Source: Bacteroidota bacterium
GTDB taxonomy: Bacteria; Bacteroidota; Bacteroidia; Chitinophagales; Chitinophagaceae
Direction: 5' to 3'
Assembly: GCA_023387985.1 (NCBI GenBank)
Contig: JAEWHC010000009.1
Span: 186,001-250,000 of the forward strand
DNA length: 64,000 nt
Both the position numbers and the translations under genes were made by a program. The stretch's first letter is position 1. Each line of letters starts with the position of its first letter. Under the pieces are notes generated by a model that had not been told where the DNA came from, ran no database searches, and saw only the letters and a program-made list of their open reading frames with translations. Shown in pieces: positions 8,515 through 17,532 of the stretch.

Positions 8515-8740
8515 GGTTCCAATGCGCAGGCGGAGAACCGCAAGCGCACCTGATTGCAAGGTTGCAATCCACTAACCCCAGGAACCATGAGCTGTGGTTA
8601 TGCGGCGTTGCGGATTGGTTCTTTGGATGCTATCCGGAAAAGATTTATTACAAGCAATTGTAAATCTTCACCACACACGGCACACACTGCGCCCGCAGGA
8701 CTTGTTTAAAAACACAGCACTGCAGGGCGCAGTTTTTTTT
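8515..8740 (+). ncRNA. Candidate structured RNA or structured 3' UTR
   Basis: The stretch between the small ORF and the terminator is dense in inverted repeats. GGTTCC (8515-8520) can pair with GGAACC (8581-8586) and encloses two hairpins. The first is TGCGC/GCGCA plus GCGG/CCGC with an internal loop and AGAA tetraloop (8523-8548). The second is GATTGC/GCAATC (8552-8569). GGAACC can alternatively pair with TGGTTCT (8616-8622), or its AACCA with TGGTT (8595-8599), so mutually exclusive folds exist. The unit ends in a strong terminator. I recognise no Rfam family in it. It may be a 3' UTR or an independent RNA. Confidence 0.4.
8686..8740 (+). terminator. Strong Rho-independent terminator
   Basis: A 13-bp stem with one bulged A pairs 8686-8698 with 8720-8733 around a 21-base loop. 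It is followed by eight T's (8733-8740). Confidence 0.85.
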
Positions 8741-8920
8741 AGCCGTGCCATCAGCAGTTTCTAAAATTCCGGAATGATTTCGACGCTTTACTTCTGAATA
8801 TATGGACCTGAATTATGGTATTGCCTGCCATGCTGTCCGCTGCAGGCAGTTGACGGAAAACTATGCATTGCCCGTTTTTCCCAATCCTGCTTAACTTTCG
8901 GCTCTAAACCATCCTGCCCC

Positions 8921-10483
8921 ATGTCAAGGTTACCGTTCCGGAAATTCAGTAAGCTAGTGGTGACGGCTTTGTTGATTTTCTTTTCATACAGCTCCTGTCT
9001 CTATGCCCAGCCCAATATCGTGATTATTATTTCTGATGATCATGCCTACCAGGCCATCAGTGCTTATGGCAGCAAGATCACTCAAACACCGGCCATTGAC
9101 CGCATCGCGAATGAAGGTGCCATTTTCAAACGAGCACTCGTGACCAATTCCATTTGCGGTCCGGCAAGAGCTGCCATTATCACGGGGAAATACAGCCATA
9201 AAAACGGCTTTAAGGACAATGAAAATTCGAATTTTAATTTCAACCAGGATATTTTCCTGAAACGGTTGCAACAGGCCGGTTACCAGACCGCATGGTTTGG
9301 CAAAATGCATTTGGGTGACAGCATTCCCCAGGGTTTGGACCATTACAATATCCTGCCGGGGCAGGGCCATTATTACAACCCCGATTTTATTGAGACCGGA
9401 AATATCCGGAAGCGACACCAAGGTTATGTAGCAAACATTACGGAGGATTTTGCAGAAGAATGGATGGATCAACGAAATAAGAACAAACCATTTTGCGTAG
9501 TGATTGGCCATAAAGGAACGCACCGCACCTGGATGCCCGATATCCGGGATCTGCGTGCATTTGAAAATACAACCTTCCGATTGCCCGAAACATTTTATGA
9601 TGACTATGCCACAAGAAAGGGCGCTCAGCTGCAGGATATGACTATTGAAAAAACCATGCGCATGACCTACGATCTGAAGATGTTCGATTCCAGAGAAGAG
9701 GCATTAAAGGATGGCAACTTCAAGCGGATGGATAAGGAGCAGCAGGACATTGTGCTGGGTTATTACGACAGCATTTATGCGGACCTGAAGAAGCGTAACC
9801 TGAGTGGACATGCGCTGACTGAATGGAAATTTCAACGATACATGCGGGATTATCTGGGCACCGCCATTTCTGTGGACCGTAACATTGGCCGCGCTTTGGA
9901 TTACCTGGATAAAAACGACCTGGCTCAAAATACAATCGTGATTTACCTGAGCGACCAGGGATTTTATCTTGGCGAACATGGATGGTTTGATAAGCGCTGG
10001 ATCTATGAAGAATCGGTTCGTACCCCCATGGTGATGCGGTATCCCGGGGTAATCGCGCCCGGCAGAGCAATCAGCCAGCAAATCGCCAACATAGATATCG
10101 CTCCCACATTGCTGGAGGTTGCCGGCGCACCTGTACCTGAAGAAATGGATGGTTTTTCCTTTCTGCCCCTGCTGAAAAATGACCGGTACCATACCCGCAA
10201 GAATTTTTATTATCATTATTATGAAAATGGTGAGCATAGTGTAAGTCCCCATTTTGGTATTGTAACCGACCGGTACAAATTGTTCCGGATGTATAAAAGG
10301 GTAGAGGGCTGGGAATTGATCGATAACCTGAAAGACCCGCATGAGCTGACCAATGTGTATGGCAAGCGCGAATACAGAAAAGTAGAAAAGAAATTGAAGC
10401 GTGATTTATTGCGGTTGATCCGGCAATATGGTGATGGTGAAGCGGAAGTAATCTTTAAACAGGGCAGTAAAGGTCTAGGTTAA
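8921..10483 (+). CDS. Family S1 sulfatase (Cys-type), N-acetylglucosamine-6-sulfatase-like
   Basis: This 520-residue exported type I sulfatase hydrolyses sulfate esters of carbohydrates. A signal peptide ends near Ala29-Gln30. The metal-binding Asp pair is at 39-40 (ISDDH). The formylglycine consensus is Cys79-Gly-Pro-Ala-Arg83, read as SICGPARAAIITG, which needs conversion of Cys to formylglycine. Further conserved elements are AWFGKMHLG (Lys/His ligands) and YLSDQGFYLGEHGWFDKRW (C-terminal metal/sulfate site). The CGPAR motif and DDHAYQAISAYG resemble the S1_11 (GlcNAc-6-sulfatase) subgroup, but subgroup assignment by eye is tentative. The C-terminus is lysine-rich and its last codons (GLG, TAA) lie in the hexamer repeat tract that follows. 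Confidence 0.93.
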   Translation: MSRLPFRKFSKLVVTALLIFFSYSSCLYAQPNIVIIISDDHAYQAISAYGSKITQTPAIDRIANEGAIFKRALVTNSICGPARAAIITGKYSHKNGFKDNENSNFNFNQDIFLKRLQQAGYQTAWFGKMHLGDSIPQGLDHYNILPGQGHYYNPDFIETGNIRKRHQGYVANITEDFAEEWMDQRNKNKPFCVVIGHKGTHRTWMPDIRDLRAFENTTFRLPETFYDDYATRKGAQLQDMTIEKTMRMTYDLKMFDSREEALKDGNFKRMDKEQQDIVLGYYDSIYADLKKRNLSGHALTEWKFQRYMRDYLGTAISVDRNIGRALDYLDKNDLAQNTIVIYLSDQGFYLGEHGWFDKRWIYEESVRTPMVMRYPGVIAPGRAISQQIANIDIAPTLLEVAGAPVPEEMDGFSFLPLLKNDRYHTRKNFYYHYYENGEHSVSPHFGIVTDRYKLFRMYKRVEGWELIDNLKDPHELTNVYGKREYRKVEKKLKRDLLRLIRQYGDGEAEVIFKQGSKGLG

Positions 10484-10548
10484 GATCGAGGTCAAGGTAT
10501 GGGTTAAGGTCAAGGTTAAGGTCTACGTTAAGGTCAAAGGTGAGGGGG
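10471..10548 (+). repeat. Degenerate GGTYAA hexanucleotide tract
   Basis: About twelve imperfect units of GGTTAA/GGTCAA run from the last codons of the sulfatase (the stop TAA lies inside a GGTTAA unit) to a GGGGG at 10544-10548. Related tracts are at 12241, 18164 and 25466. The 210 bases after it, up to the next sulfatase, show no gene. Confidence 0.8.
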
Positions 10549-10758
10549 CTTTTCGTTGGTTAGGGTATTTTCGTTTTTGATTGCAAAAGGGAAATAGGGA
10601 AAGGCAAAGAGGCTCTTCGTTGGGTTGGATTTGTTGGCTTTTGATTGGAATAAAAACCAGTGGGTAGTTTGTTCACTTAAACGCCGCGAAAAGCATTTAA
10701 CCACAAACGTTACATAGGTACACAACAGGCACATAGAAATACAAAAGGAGAAAAAAAA

Positions 10759-12264
10759 ATGATGATATATAACCATTTAACGGCATTTCTGGTTTCAATG
10801 CTATTGTTTTCTTCGCCGGCATATGCCCAACAAAAGCCGAACGTCATCATCATTTATGCTGATGATCTGGGTTATGGCGATTTGGGCAGTTATGGCGCCA
10901 CCAAAATTAACACGCCAAATCTTGATCAGCTGGCGAAAGAAGGTATCCGGTTTACCAATGCCCATGCAGCGGCGGCCACCTGTACGCCTTCCCGGTACGC
11001 AATGCTGACCGGGCAATATCCCTGGAGGAGAAATGCCCGTGTACTGGCTGGTGATGCACCATTGCTTATCGACACAAATACCTTTACGTTACAAAAACTT
11101 TTCCAAATACAAGGATACTCTACGGCCATAATCGGCAAGTGGCATTTAGGCCTTGGCGGCGAGACAGGCAAGAACTGGAATGCAGAAATTATCCCCGGTC
11201 CACGTGAAACCGGCTTTGATTATTCCTTCATTTTTCCTGCAACAGCCGATCGCGTACCCACAATTTTCCTGGAAAACCAAAAAGTTGTGGGACTTGAAGC
11301 CGGAGATGCCATTCAGGTGGATTATACCAAGAAAATTGGAAACGAGCCAACCGGAAAAGAAAATCCGGAATTGCTGAAAATGAAGGCTTCACCCCATCAC
11401 GGGCATGAGAACACCATTGTAAATGGCATTGGGCGAATTGGGTGGATGACCGGTGGGCAATCAGCCAGATGGACCGATGAAGAATTGGGATTTACATTCT
11501 TTGAAAAAGTAAAATCCTATATCCGTGACAAAAAAAACAAACCATTTTTCCTTTTCTATTCACTCACAGAACCGCACGTGCCCCGCATGCCGGCAACCAT
11601 GTTCAAAGGCAAAAGCGGTTTGGGTTATCGTGGCGACGCCATTTTGCAAATTGATTATACCGTTGGTGAACTTATGGCCTTCCTCAAAGCAAATGAGCTG
11701 GATAAAAACACGTTTATCATTTTCAGCAGCGATAACGGCCCGGTACTGGATGATGGCTATGAGGACGGCGCGGTCACGCAACAGAACGATCACACTCCGG
11801 CGGGACATTTACGCGGAGGGAAGTACAGTGCTTTTGAAGGGGGAACACGCGTTCCCACGATTGCCTGGTGGCCAGGAAAAATTGCTCCGGGAACGAGCAA
11901 TGCGATGATCAGCCAAATGGATTTTTTACAGAGTTTTGCCGCCTGGTTCGGAAACAATATTTCGCTTGAAGCAAATGGTGAAAATGTGATGAATGCGCTG
12001 CTGGGTAAAAGCCGGCAAGGCCGGGAATTTCTGGTAAAGGAAGGAGGTGCCCGCAGCATAATCTGGAACGACTGGAAATACATTGAACCACGGCAGGGAC
12101 CAGCCTTGCTGGCGCTCACCAACATTGAGTCCGGCAACAGCAGGACACCTCAATTGTATAATTTGAAAGATGATCCGGGCGAAAAAATGAATGTGGCGGA
12201 AAAGTATCCGCTACAGGTTGAGGAAATGAGGGGCATGATGGAGAGAGAGGTGAGGGAAAGGTAG
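10759..12264 (+). CDS. Family S1 sulfatase (arylsulfatase-type, Cys-type)
   Basis: This is a second exported sulfatase of 501 residues. A signal peptide ends at about Ala23. The metal Asp pair is 35-36 (YADDLGYGDLG). The formylglycine site is Cys75-Thr-Pro-Ser-Arg79, the canonical CxPSR. Lys and His ligands follow in IIGKWHLG, and SSDNGP with GGKYSAFEGGTRVP provides the remaining active-site residues. It is more like the large arylsulfatase/galactosamine-sulfatase group than its neighbour, so the two enzymes probably remove different sulfates. An AAGGAG Shine-Dalgarno-like site at about 10745 supports the ATG-ATG start at 10759, which is rare in this window. The C-terminal residues REVRER come from the start of a purine-rich repeat tract that also supplies the TAG stop. 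Confidence 0.93.
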   Translation: MMIYNHLTAFLVSMLLFSSPAYAQQKPNVIIIYADDLGYGDLGSYGATKINTPNLDQLAKEGIRFTNAHAAAATCTPSRYAMLTGQYPWRRNARVLAGDAPLLIDTNTFTLQKLFQIQGYSTAIIGKWHLGLGGETGKNWNAEIIPGPRETGFDYSFIFPATADRVPTIFLENQKVVGLEAGDAIQVDYTKKIGNEPTGKENPELLKMKASPHHGHENTIVNGIGRIGWMTGGQSARWTDEELGFTFFEKVKSYIRDKKNKPFFLFYSLTEPHVPRMPATMFKGKSGLGYRGDAILQIDYTVGELMAFLKANELDKNTFIIFSSDNGPVLDDGYEDGAVTQQNDHTPAGHLRGGKYSAFEGGTRVPTIAWWPGKIAPGTSNAMISQMDFLQSFAAWFGNNISLEANGENVMNALLGKSRQGREFLVKEGGARSIIWNDWKYIEPRQGPALLALTNIESGNSRTPQLYNLKDDPGEKMNVAEKYPLQVEEMRGMMEREVRER

Positions 12265-12366
12265 AGGTGGAGGTAGAGGCAGAGGTAGAGGTAAAGGTTA
12301 AGGTAGAGGTAGAGGTAGAGGTAGAGGTAGAGGAAGAGGTAGAGGTAGAGGGATTGGAGAAGGGGG
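12241..12366 (+). repeat. Degenerate AGGTAG hexanucleotide tract
   Basis: About eighteen units of GAGGTA (variants GAGGTG, GAGGCA, AAGGTT) run from the 3' end of the sulfatase gene to GGGGG at 12362-12366. The unit phase passes through the stop codon TAG. Six near-perfect GAGGTA units lie around 12303-12335. Confidence 0.85.
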
Positions 12367-12459
12367 TTAGAAAGCATGCGATGATGGATGACCGCAAAAA
12401 ACTAAATTAAAATTGGCCGGGGGCGTTTTTCTACGGATGACCTGGACTAATTTTATCGT

Positions 12460-13878
12460 ATGCAAGATTTCGCCATACCGAAAACAATGAATACTGTAAG
12501 CGCAGAAATGGACGAGCTTTTTCATTCCCAGCAGGCTTTCTTCAATTCAGGAGTAACCCGTTCCTTCCAGTTCCGCTACGGGCAACTCACGGCATTGTAC
12601 AAAGCCATTAAGCGTTTTGAGCCTGAGCTTATCCGTTCCCTTAAAAAAGATCTCGGTAAAAATGAATTTGAATCTTTTTCCAGCGAGATCGGGCAGGTTT
12701 ATAAAGAGATCAGTTACACGAAAAGAAACCTGAAAAGCTGGATGGCGCCCCGGAAGGTGGGCACGCCCCTCATCTATTTTCCTTCTTCGAGCCTGGTAAT
12801 TGCTGATCCCCGCGGCGTGAGCTTGCTGATTGGGCCGTGGAATTATCCTTTCCTGCTGATCATGAAGGCGATGATCAACAGCATGGCCGCCGGAAACACG
12901 GTAATTCTTAAACCAAGTGAAATCAGCGAAGCGACTGCGGAAGTGATCCGCAGGATTGTAGAAGAAACATTTGAACAGGAATATATTGCCGTGGTCCTGC
13001 TGGACGGACCGCTACTGCAGAAAGAGTTGATCCAAAAATATCCGATCAATATCATTCATTTTACGGGCAGTACTCGTGTAGGCAAATTGGTGATGGAGGC
13101 TGCTGCCTCACAGCTAACCCCGGTGGTGCTCGAGCTTGGAGGCAAAAGCCCGGCCATAATTGCAGAAGATGCGCAAATTGGTTTTGCAGCCCGCAAAATT
13201 ATTTTCAGCAAAATGATGAATGCAGGGCAAACCTGCGTGGCGCCCGATTACTTATTGGTACATGAAAAAGTAATGCCCCGCATGCTTGAAGCAATCAAAA
13301 TGGAATTGGGGAAGATGTATGGAGATGATCCGCAAAAATCGCCGGATATCGGCCGGATCATTAACGCTTCAAATTTTGACCGCCTTACTTCCTATTTTGC
13401 CCAGGGCGATATTGTTCATGGCGGCCGCAGCGATGCGGTGGACCGGTTTATTGAACTCACCATCCTGGAGAATGTGGATATGGATGCTCCCGTTATGCGG
13501 GAAGAGATCTTTGGTCCTGTTTTACCTGTGTTAGCATACCGTACAAATGAGGAGGCTTTGGAGCTGATTGGCAGAAACCCCTTTCCGCTTTCGCTTTATG
13601 TATATACCAAAAGCCGGAAAACCGAAAAATTCTTTATCGATAATGTTCGTTTTGGCGGGGGATGCGTCAACAACGGCCTGCTGCACCTTACCAACAGCAA
13701 ACTGCCTTTTGGTGGGGTGATGACCAGCGGTATGGGCAATTACCACGGACGTTATGGTTTCGAAACATTTTCGCACCAGAAAGGCATAGTGAAAACACCA
13801 ACGTGGATAGATTTTCCGCTCTATTATGCGCCGGTTAAAGAAATGTATCTGAAAATGGTACGTTGGTTTCTAAAATAG
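12460..13878 (+). CDS. Aldehyde dehydrogenase (class 3 / fatty-aldehyde type)
   Basis: The protein is 472 residues and belongs to the NAD(P)+-dependent aldehyde dehydrogenases that oxidise aldehydes to acids. Asn128 (GPWNYP), Glu225 (LELGGKSP) and the nucleophile Cys259 (NAGQTCVAPDY) are all in place, with the NAD-binding FTGSTRVGK at about 201-209 and EEIFGPVLPV further on. The short length and the GPWNYP motif fit the class 3/ALDH3 branch (fatty or aromatic aldehydes, coniferyl aldehyde). The C-terminus has a hydrophobic/basic end (YLKMVRWFLK) that may touch the membrane, as in ALDH3A2-like enzymes. The start is uncertain: a TAATTTTA -7-like element at 12448-12455 is only five bases from the ATG at 12460, so the ATG at 12487 is an alternative. 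Confidence 0.92.
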   Translation: MQDFAIPKTMNTVSAEMDELFHSQQAFFNSGVTRSFQFRYGQLTALYKAIKRFEPELIRSLKKDLGKNEFESFSSEIGQVYKEISYTKRNLKSWMAPRKVGTPLIYFPSSSLVIADPRGVSLLIGPWNYPFLLIMKAMINSMAAGNTVILKPSEISEATAEVIRRIVEETFEQEYIAVVLLDGPLLQKELIQKYPINIIHFTGSTRVGKLVMEAAASQLTPVVLELGGKSPAIIAEDAQIGFAARKIIFSKMMNAGQTCVAPDYLLVHEKVMPRMLEAIKMELGKMYGDDPQKSPDIGRIINASNFDRLTSYFAQGDIVHGGRSDAVDRFIELTILENVDMDAPVMREEIFGPVLPVLAYRTNEEALELIGRNPFPLSLYVYTKSRKTEKFFIDNVRFGGGCVNNGLLHLTNSKLPFGGVMTSGMGNYHGRYGFETFSHQKGIVKTPTWIDFPLYYAPVKEMYLKMVRWFLK

Positions 13879-13907
13879 AACATACTGTCACTTTCCGGAG
13901 AAATAAA

Positions 13908-13946
13908 AAAAGGCATTAACCGGCAATTTGCCAGGTTATGCCTTTT
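13908..13946. terminator. Bidirectional terminator between convergent genes
   Basis: AAAAGGCAT (13908-13916) pairs with ATGCCTTTT (13938-13946), AACC with GGTT, and GGCAA with TTGCC, giving a long stem with single-base bulges. A's precede and T's follow. Confidence 0.85.
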
Positions 13947-13966
13947 ATATAAAAAATGAGCTTGTA

Positions 13967-16900
13967 CTAAAAATCCAGTCCCAGTGAAGCGTAGAATGTT
14001 GGTTTGCCTTTGAAGAATCCGTTCATTGGCCAGCCTGCATCCAGTTTGAGGAAATAGCCGAACAAGGTACTTCTTACCCCAAATCCGTAACCACCCGCAA
14101 ATGGGCCGATGCCGCCGGCGAGCATTTTCACCACCACGGTGGGATCGTTATTCGCGATCAGCCTTGTGCCGGGCCGCGTAATGTTCTTCGGATCGCCTGC
14201 CCAGGCAGTACCAAAATCAATGAACTGAACAATCTGGAAGTTGCGGAGAAAAGCATTGTTGATGGGCCGGTTAAACAGCGTGGCGAACACAGGAAGCCGT
14301 AGTTCGCTGTTGATCACTGCGGCGTTGTTGCCATTGGCCAGGTTCTGATTGTATCCCCGCATTTGCAGGGCAAGGGTTTGATAAATGTAATTTCCTGTTG
14401 GATCCGGCCTGTTGATGCTGTTGAATTTCGGCGTGAGCCATCCATCTGCACCACCGAGATAATAAAGGATTTTTTGCTTACCCCAGCTGAAATCAACCGC
14501 TCCACGCACCGCCCAGATAAAGTTGCGGTATATGGGATAATAATTCCGGACATCGGCGCCAATATTCAGGATGTGCTGCCTTTGCGGTTGTTCAACCGGA
14601 TCAAAAGCCACTTTGTTCATTTGCATGATGTTGTCTACCCATACTTTATACCTGAGACCGTGCCAGATATTGAGTGCTTTATTCAGGGTATTGTCGTAAA
14701 CGTATTCGGTACGGATATTGGCATACCGCATATTGGTATCGGAAAATTCCAGGGTTTCCGGGTGGTAGAGATCGGCTTTGAATACATAGCGCTCATTGCG
14801 GAACCCGGCGATGATGCTTACTCTTCTCGCTTCATCAAACGGATAGGAAACATTTGCCTGGTAACGGTTGGTATAACCTTTTACCGGAATTTGCTCGATG
14901 CTGTTGCCGATTTGCGCGCCAAGATCGCTTGCGGCACGGTAATAATTGAGGCCCCAGTCAATGCGGCGCCGGTAATTCTGAAAATCCAGGATGTATTCAT
15001 TGTTCGAAAAATTGCTTCCGGGCTTAAAGGCACCGGTAATGCGGTAATCTTCCATTACATCGCTCAGGCTTGCCATAAACAGCCAGCTAAAGCGGTTGCC
15101 ATTGTTCATATAGATCGGGCCTTGCCCGCCGCCGTAAGGTTGATAGCGGGTAACCATCATGGTATTGGTGATGCCCCCGGTAATCTGGTCATTGCTGAAG
15201 CGCAGGTTGTATTTAAAAAGCTTGGCCTTTTCCAGGATCTCCGACCGTTTTTCGGAAATGGGCGTAGGCTTCGGTGCCAGGTAAGGATTCAGCTCCAGGT
15301 TGGCCGTATCTGCGGGCTGCAAAAATTCATTGAAGAACAGCATATTGGTTTTGGAAGTGTCCGGTGTTGCACCATAAAACGTAGCGCCACCATCGGAGCG
15401 CCGTTCTTCAGCGATTTGTTCTTTAACCCATTCGGTTGGTCTCGCGGAGATATTGCGGCGACGCAGGGCAAGACTGTCCACCCGCAACCGGTACAACATT
15501 TTAAATCCGCTCTGCCTGGTTACTTCACTTACAACACCCTGGTCACCGGCAATGCGGCTTTCAAGCAGGCTGCTTTGATAGTTGGTGATCGGGAAAGTAT
15601 AGGTACTGTCTTTGGTGATGGCGATAAACCCAATGGAATCCGGTGCCGTACGTTCCCAGGCACGGAGCGTGCTGTCAATCTCCGCGATGTCCGGATTGCG
15701 CAATATCTCATCCCCAATAATCACCAGGGTATCAAGTCCTTCCGCGGCAGTGGTAAAGAAACCGGCATACCGATTGGCGATACCGTTGTCATCGCTTACA
15801 AAAGTGAAGTGATTTACATTATACTGCGTGGGATAGCGGGCATCTCCCCGATCCATATCACTCATTTGGGTGACCTGGCGGAATCCGCCTTTGTCATCAA
15901 TATCGATCATGAAGATATTGTAGGGATAATCACTTGGCGCAGAAGTATCGCCGCTTATGGCATGGGGAGCCGGGCGGTTACTCGAAAATATGATCCCGGT
16001 TTTGCGCGGGAAAGAAACCAGCGAGGCGTCCAGGTCATTCCAGCGGTCGTTCGTGATCTGTTCAACAGTCTCGTTTTCGATATTGTAAAGAAAGATATCT
16101 GATTGGCCATTTTTAACCGCACTCAGGATTAAGCGCTTGTGGTCAAGAAAATATTGTGCATCCTGAACCTGATCAAAAGGCAGTTGGCGGATTACGTTTA
16201 CGCCGCCATAATCCATATCGTAAACTTTCAGGGTTACTTCGCCTTTTTCCCAGTACACTACGGCTAGCCTTGTACCTTTTCCATCCCAACTCATTACAGG
16301 GTATAAAGGATTGCGTTCATGCTTTTCCTGGCGTATCCCGTTTTTTACCAGCACTTTTCGGTTTACATAATTTTCATAAAGCGCCACATTGTAAAAACCT
16401 TTCTTGTATTCCGCCACAGCGTAAGTATAGCTGCGCGGGTTGGGGTTTGGGGCAAAATGGTAGAAATCGCGGTCCTTGTTCACATCTTCAGATAATGAAA
16501 TGCTGCCACGCGGGTAATTCCGACGGCCGCGGATCTCCTTATAATATTTATCCGTTTCCTTCTCCATAAATTCCGCAAGCAGGTCCTTGAATTTCTTGCG
16601 GGTAATGCGGGTGGAAGCGGCATTCAGATTTTTATACAAAATGGAGAGATAAAGAAAATAGCTCACATTTTCTTTCTTGTAATTTGTGGCAATAAAATGC
16701 CAGAATGCGTGGCCTGCCAGTTCGGGCTGATCATGTGCAAGCTGGTAAAAATTGCGATAGCTGTTGGCCAGCAATTCATTTTTCATTGCATCGTCAAGTT
16801 CCACGCTCCAGGGTTCAGCCACATATGCCACAAATCCGTCAGTCAGCCATTTGGGCAAATCAAGCAGGGTGGCATTGCTTGCCATTTCGCCGATATTTTC

Positions 16901-17404
16901 ACCCATCAGGCGGTTGTCTACCAAAATGCGGGCGATTCCGCGGCGAATCTGGATACGGAGATCGGCATGGTTGCTGTTGAAATACAGGATCATTTTATTG
17001 TTTACCAGCTCAGTGTTTCCATCGCTTACCGGCAGGTTGAGGCCAAGACCGATATTGCTGGTTCTGGCTTCATCGTAGGTGTTGTATAAAACGATATTGG
17101 CTTTGCGTTGCAAGGCGGTTTCGGTAAATCCTTCAATCTGCGGAAGTTCCTCTTCCGTTATCATCAATACATATTTTGCAATGTCAAGCCCCCCTTCGGT
17201 AAAATGAATGTTGAAGTTGGGGGTTTGGTAAAAACGCCATTCATATTTTTCAAACTGCAAACGGTTTTTGCCATATTCTACACTTGCCACTTGTGAATGT
17301 CCCACGGCAAGGACGAAAAAGAAAAACAGCAGCACTGCAGATAAGGAGCGTATATATTTTATTTTCACGGCTAAAGGCTTCTTCAAATGGTTAAATCTGT
17401 TCAA
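13967..17404 (-). CDS. Large outer-membrane protein: peptidase-like N-domain, TolB-like propeller, Omp85-like barrel
   Basis: The protein is 1145 residues. A signal sequence precedes GHSQ near residue 38. Residues about 50-290 resemble the peptidase MA/gluzincin fold: the downstream WLTDGFVAYVAEPW helix is present, but the place where HExxH is expected reads RIQIRRGIARIL, so zinc binding looks lost. Residues about 300-620 contain repeated beta strands of TolB/PD40 type (GTRLAVVYW, QSDIFLYNIENE, GIIFSSNRP). The last about 400 residues end in a bacterial-surface-antigen (Omp85-like) barrel with a terminal aromatic, YASLGLDF. This architecture recurs in Bacteroidota. Its function is unknown; surface display or outer-membrane assembly is a guess. 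It is monocistronic. Confidence 0.85.
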   Translation of the reverse strand: MNRFNHLKKPLAVKIKYIRSLSAVLLFFFFVLAVGHSQVASVEYGKNRLQFEKYEWRFYQTPNFNIHFTEGGLDIAKYVLMITEEELPQIEGFTETALQRKANIVLYNTYDEARTSNIGLGLNLPVSDGNTELVNNKMILYFNSNHADLRIQIRRGIARILVDNRLMGENIGEMASNATLLDLPKWLTDGFVAYVAEPWSVELDDAMKNELLANSYRNFYQLAHDQPELAGHAFWHFIATNYKKENVSYFLYLSILYKNLNAASTRITRKKFKDLLAEFMEKETDKYYKEIRGRRNYPRGSISLSEDVNKDRDFYHFAPNPNPRSYTYAVAEYKKGFYNVALYENYVNRKVLVKNGIRQEKHERNPLYPVMSWDGKGTRLAVVYWEKGEVTLKVYDMDYGGVNVIRQLPFDQVQDAQYFLDHKRLILSAVKNGQSDIFLYNIENETVEQITNDRWNDLDASLVSFPRKTGIIFSSNRPAPHAISGDTSAPSDYPYNIFMIDIDDKGGFRQVTQMSDMDRGDARYPTQYNVNHFTFVSDDNGIANRYAGFFTTAAEGLDTLVIIGDEILRNPDIAEIDSTLRAWERTAPDSIGFIAITKDSTYTFPITNYQSSLLESRIAGDQGVVSEVTRQSGFKMLYRLRVDSLALRRRNISARPTEWVKEQIAEERRSDGGATFYGATPDTSKTNMLFFNEFLQPADTANLELNPYLAPKPTPISEKRSEILEKAKLFKYNLRFSNDQITGGITNTMMVTRYQPYGGGQGPIYMNNGNRFSWLFMASLSDVMEDYRITGAFKPGSNFSNNEYILDFQNYRRRIDWGLNYYRAASDLGAQIGNSIEQIPVKGYTNRYQANVSYPFDEARRVSIIAGFRNERYVFKADLYHPETLEFSDTNMRYANIRTEYVYDNTLNKALNIWHGLRYKVWVDNIMQMNKVAFDPVEQPQRQHILNIGADVRNYYPIYRNFIWAVRGAVDFSWGKQKILYYLGGADGWLTPKFNSINRPDPTGNYIYQTLALQMRGYNQNLANGNNAAVINSELRLPVFATLFNRPINNAFLRNFQIVQFIDFGTAWAGDPKNITRPGTRLIANNDPTVVVKMLAGGIGPFAGGYGFGVRSTLFGYFLKLDAGWPMNGFFKGKPTFYASLGLDF

Positions 17405-17520
17405 TATTTAAAGATAATCTATTCACGGTAATGTGTGTCTTCCGGTTTTTTATTGAAGTTGTTTTAACCCAATCTTTACAGCAGCAGGTTTCGCTGCTTT
17501 TCAATATGAGGTTTAAACGA

Positions 17521-17528
17521 TAGTTTTG
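17521..17528 (+). promoter_or_regulatory. -7 promoter element, possible leaderless start
   Basis: TAGTTTTG is a perfect TAnnTTTG match, ending five bases before the ATG at 17533. Transcription would start at or next to the start codon. No clear -33 TTTG is visible. Confidence 0.5.
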
Positions 17529-17532
17529 AAGT

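Noticed and set aside
8463..8663. 66-codon frame overlapping the small membrane protein gene
   Set aside because: It starts with GTG inside the better-supported 54-codon gene, and its sequence lies over the structured RNA candidate. No protein features.
12241..12366. Could the GAGGTA tract be a CRISPR or minisatellite coding repeat?
   Set aside because: The unit is only six bases, there are no spacers, and the stop codon lies at its beginning. It is simple-sequence DNA.
14363..16102. Long plus-strand open frame (579 codons) inside the 1145-residue protein gene
   Set aside because: It is antisense to a gene with clear domains, and its translation has no family features. High-GC third positions produce such shadows.
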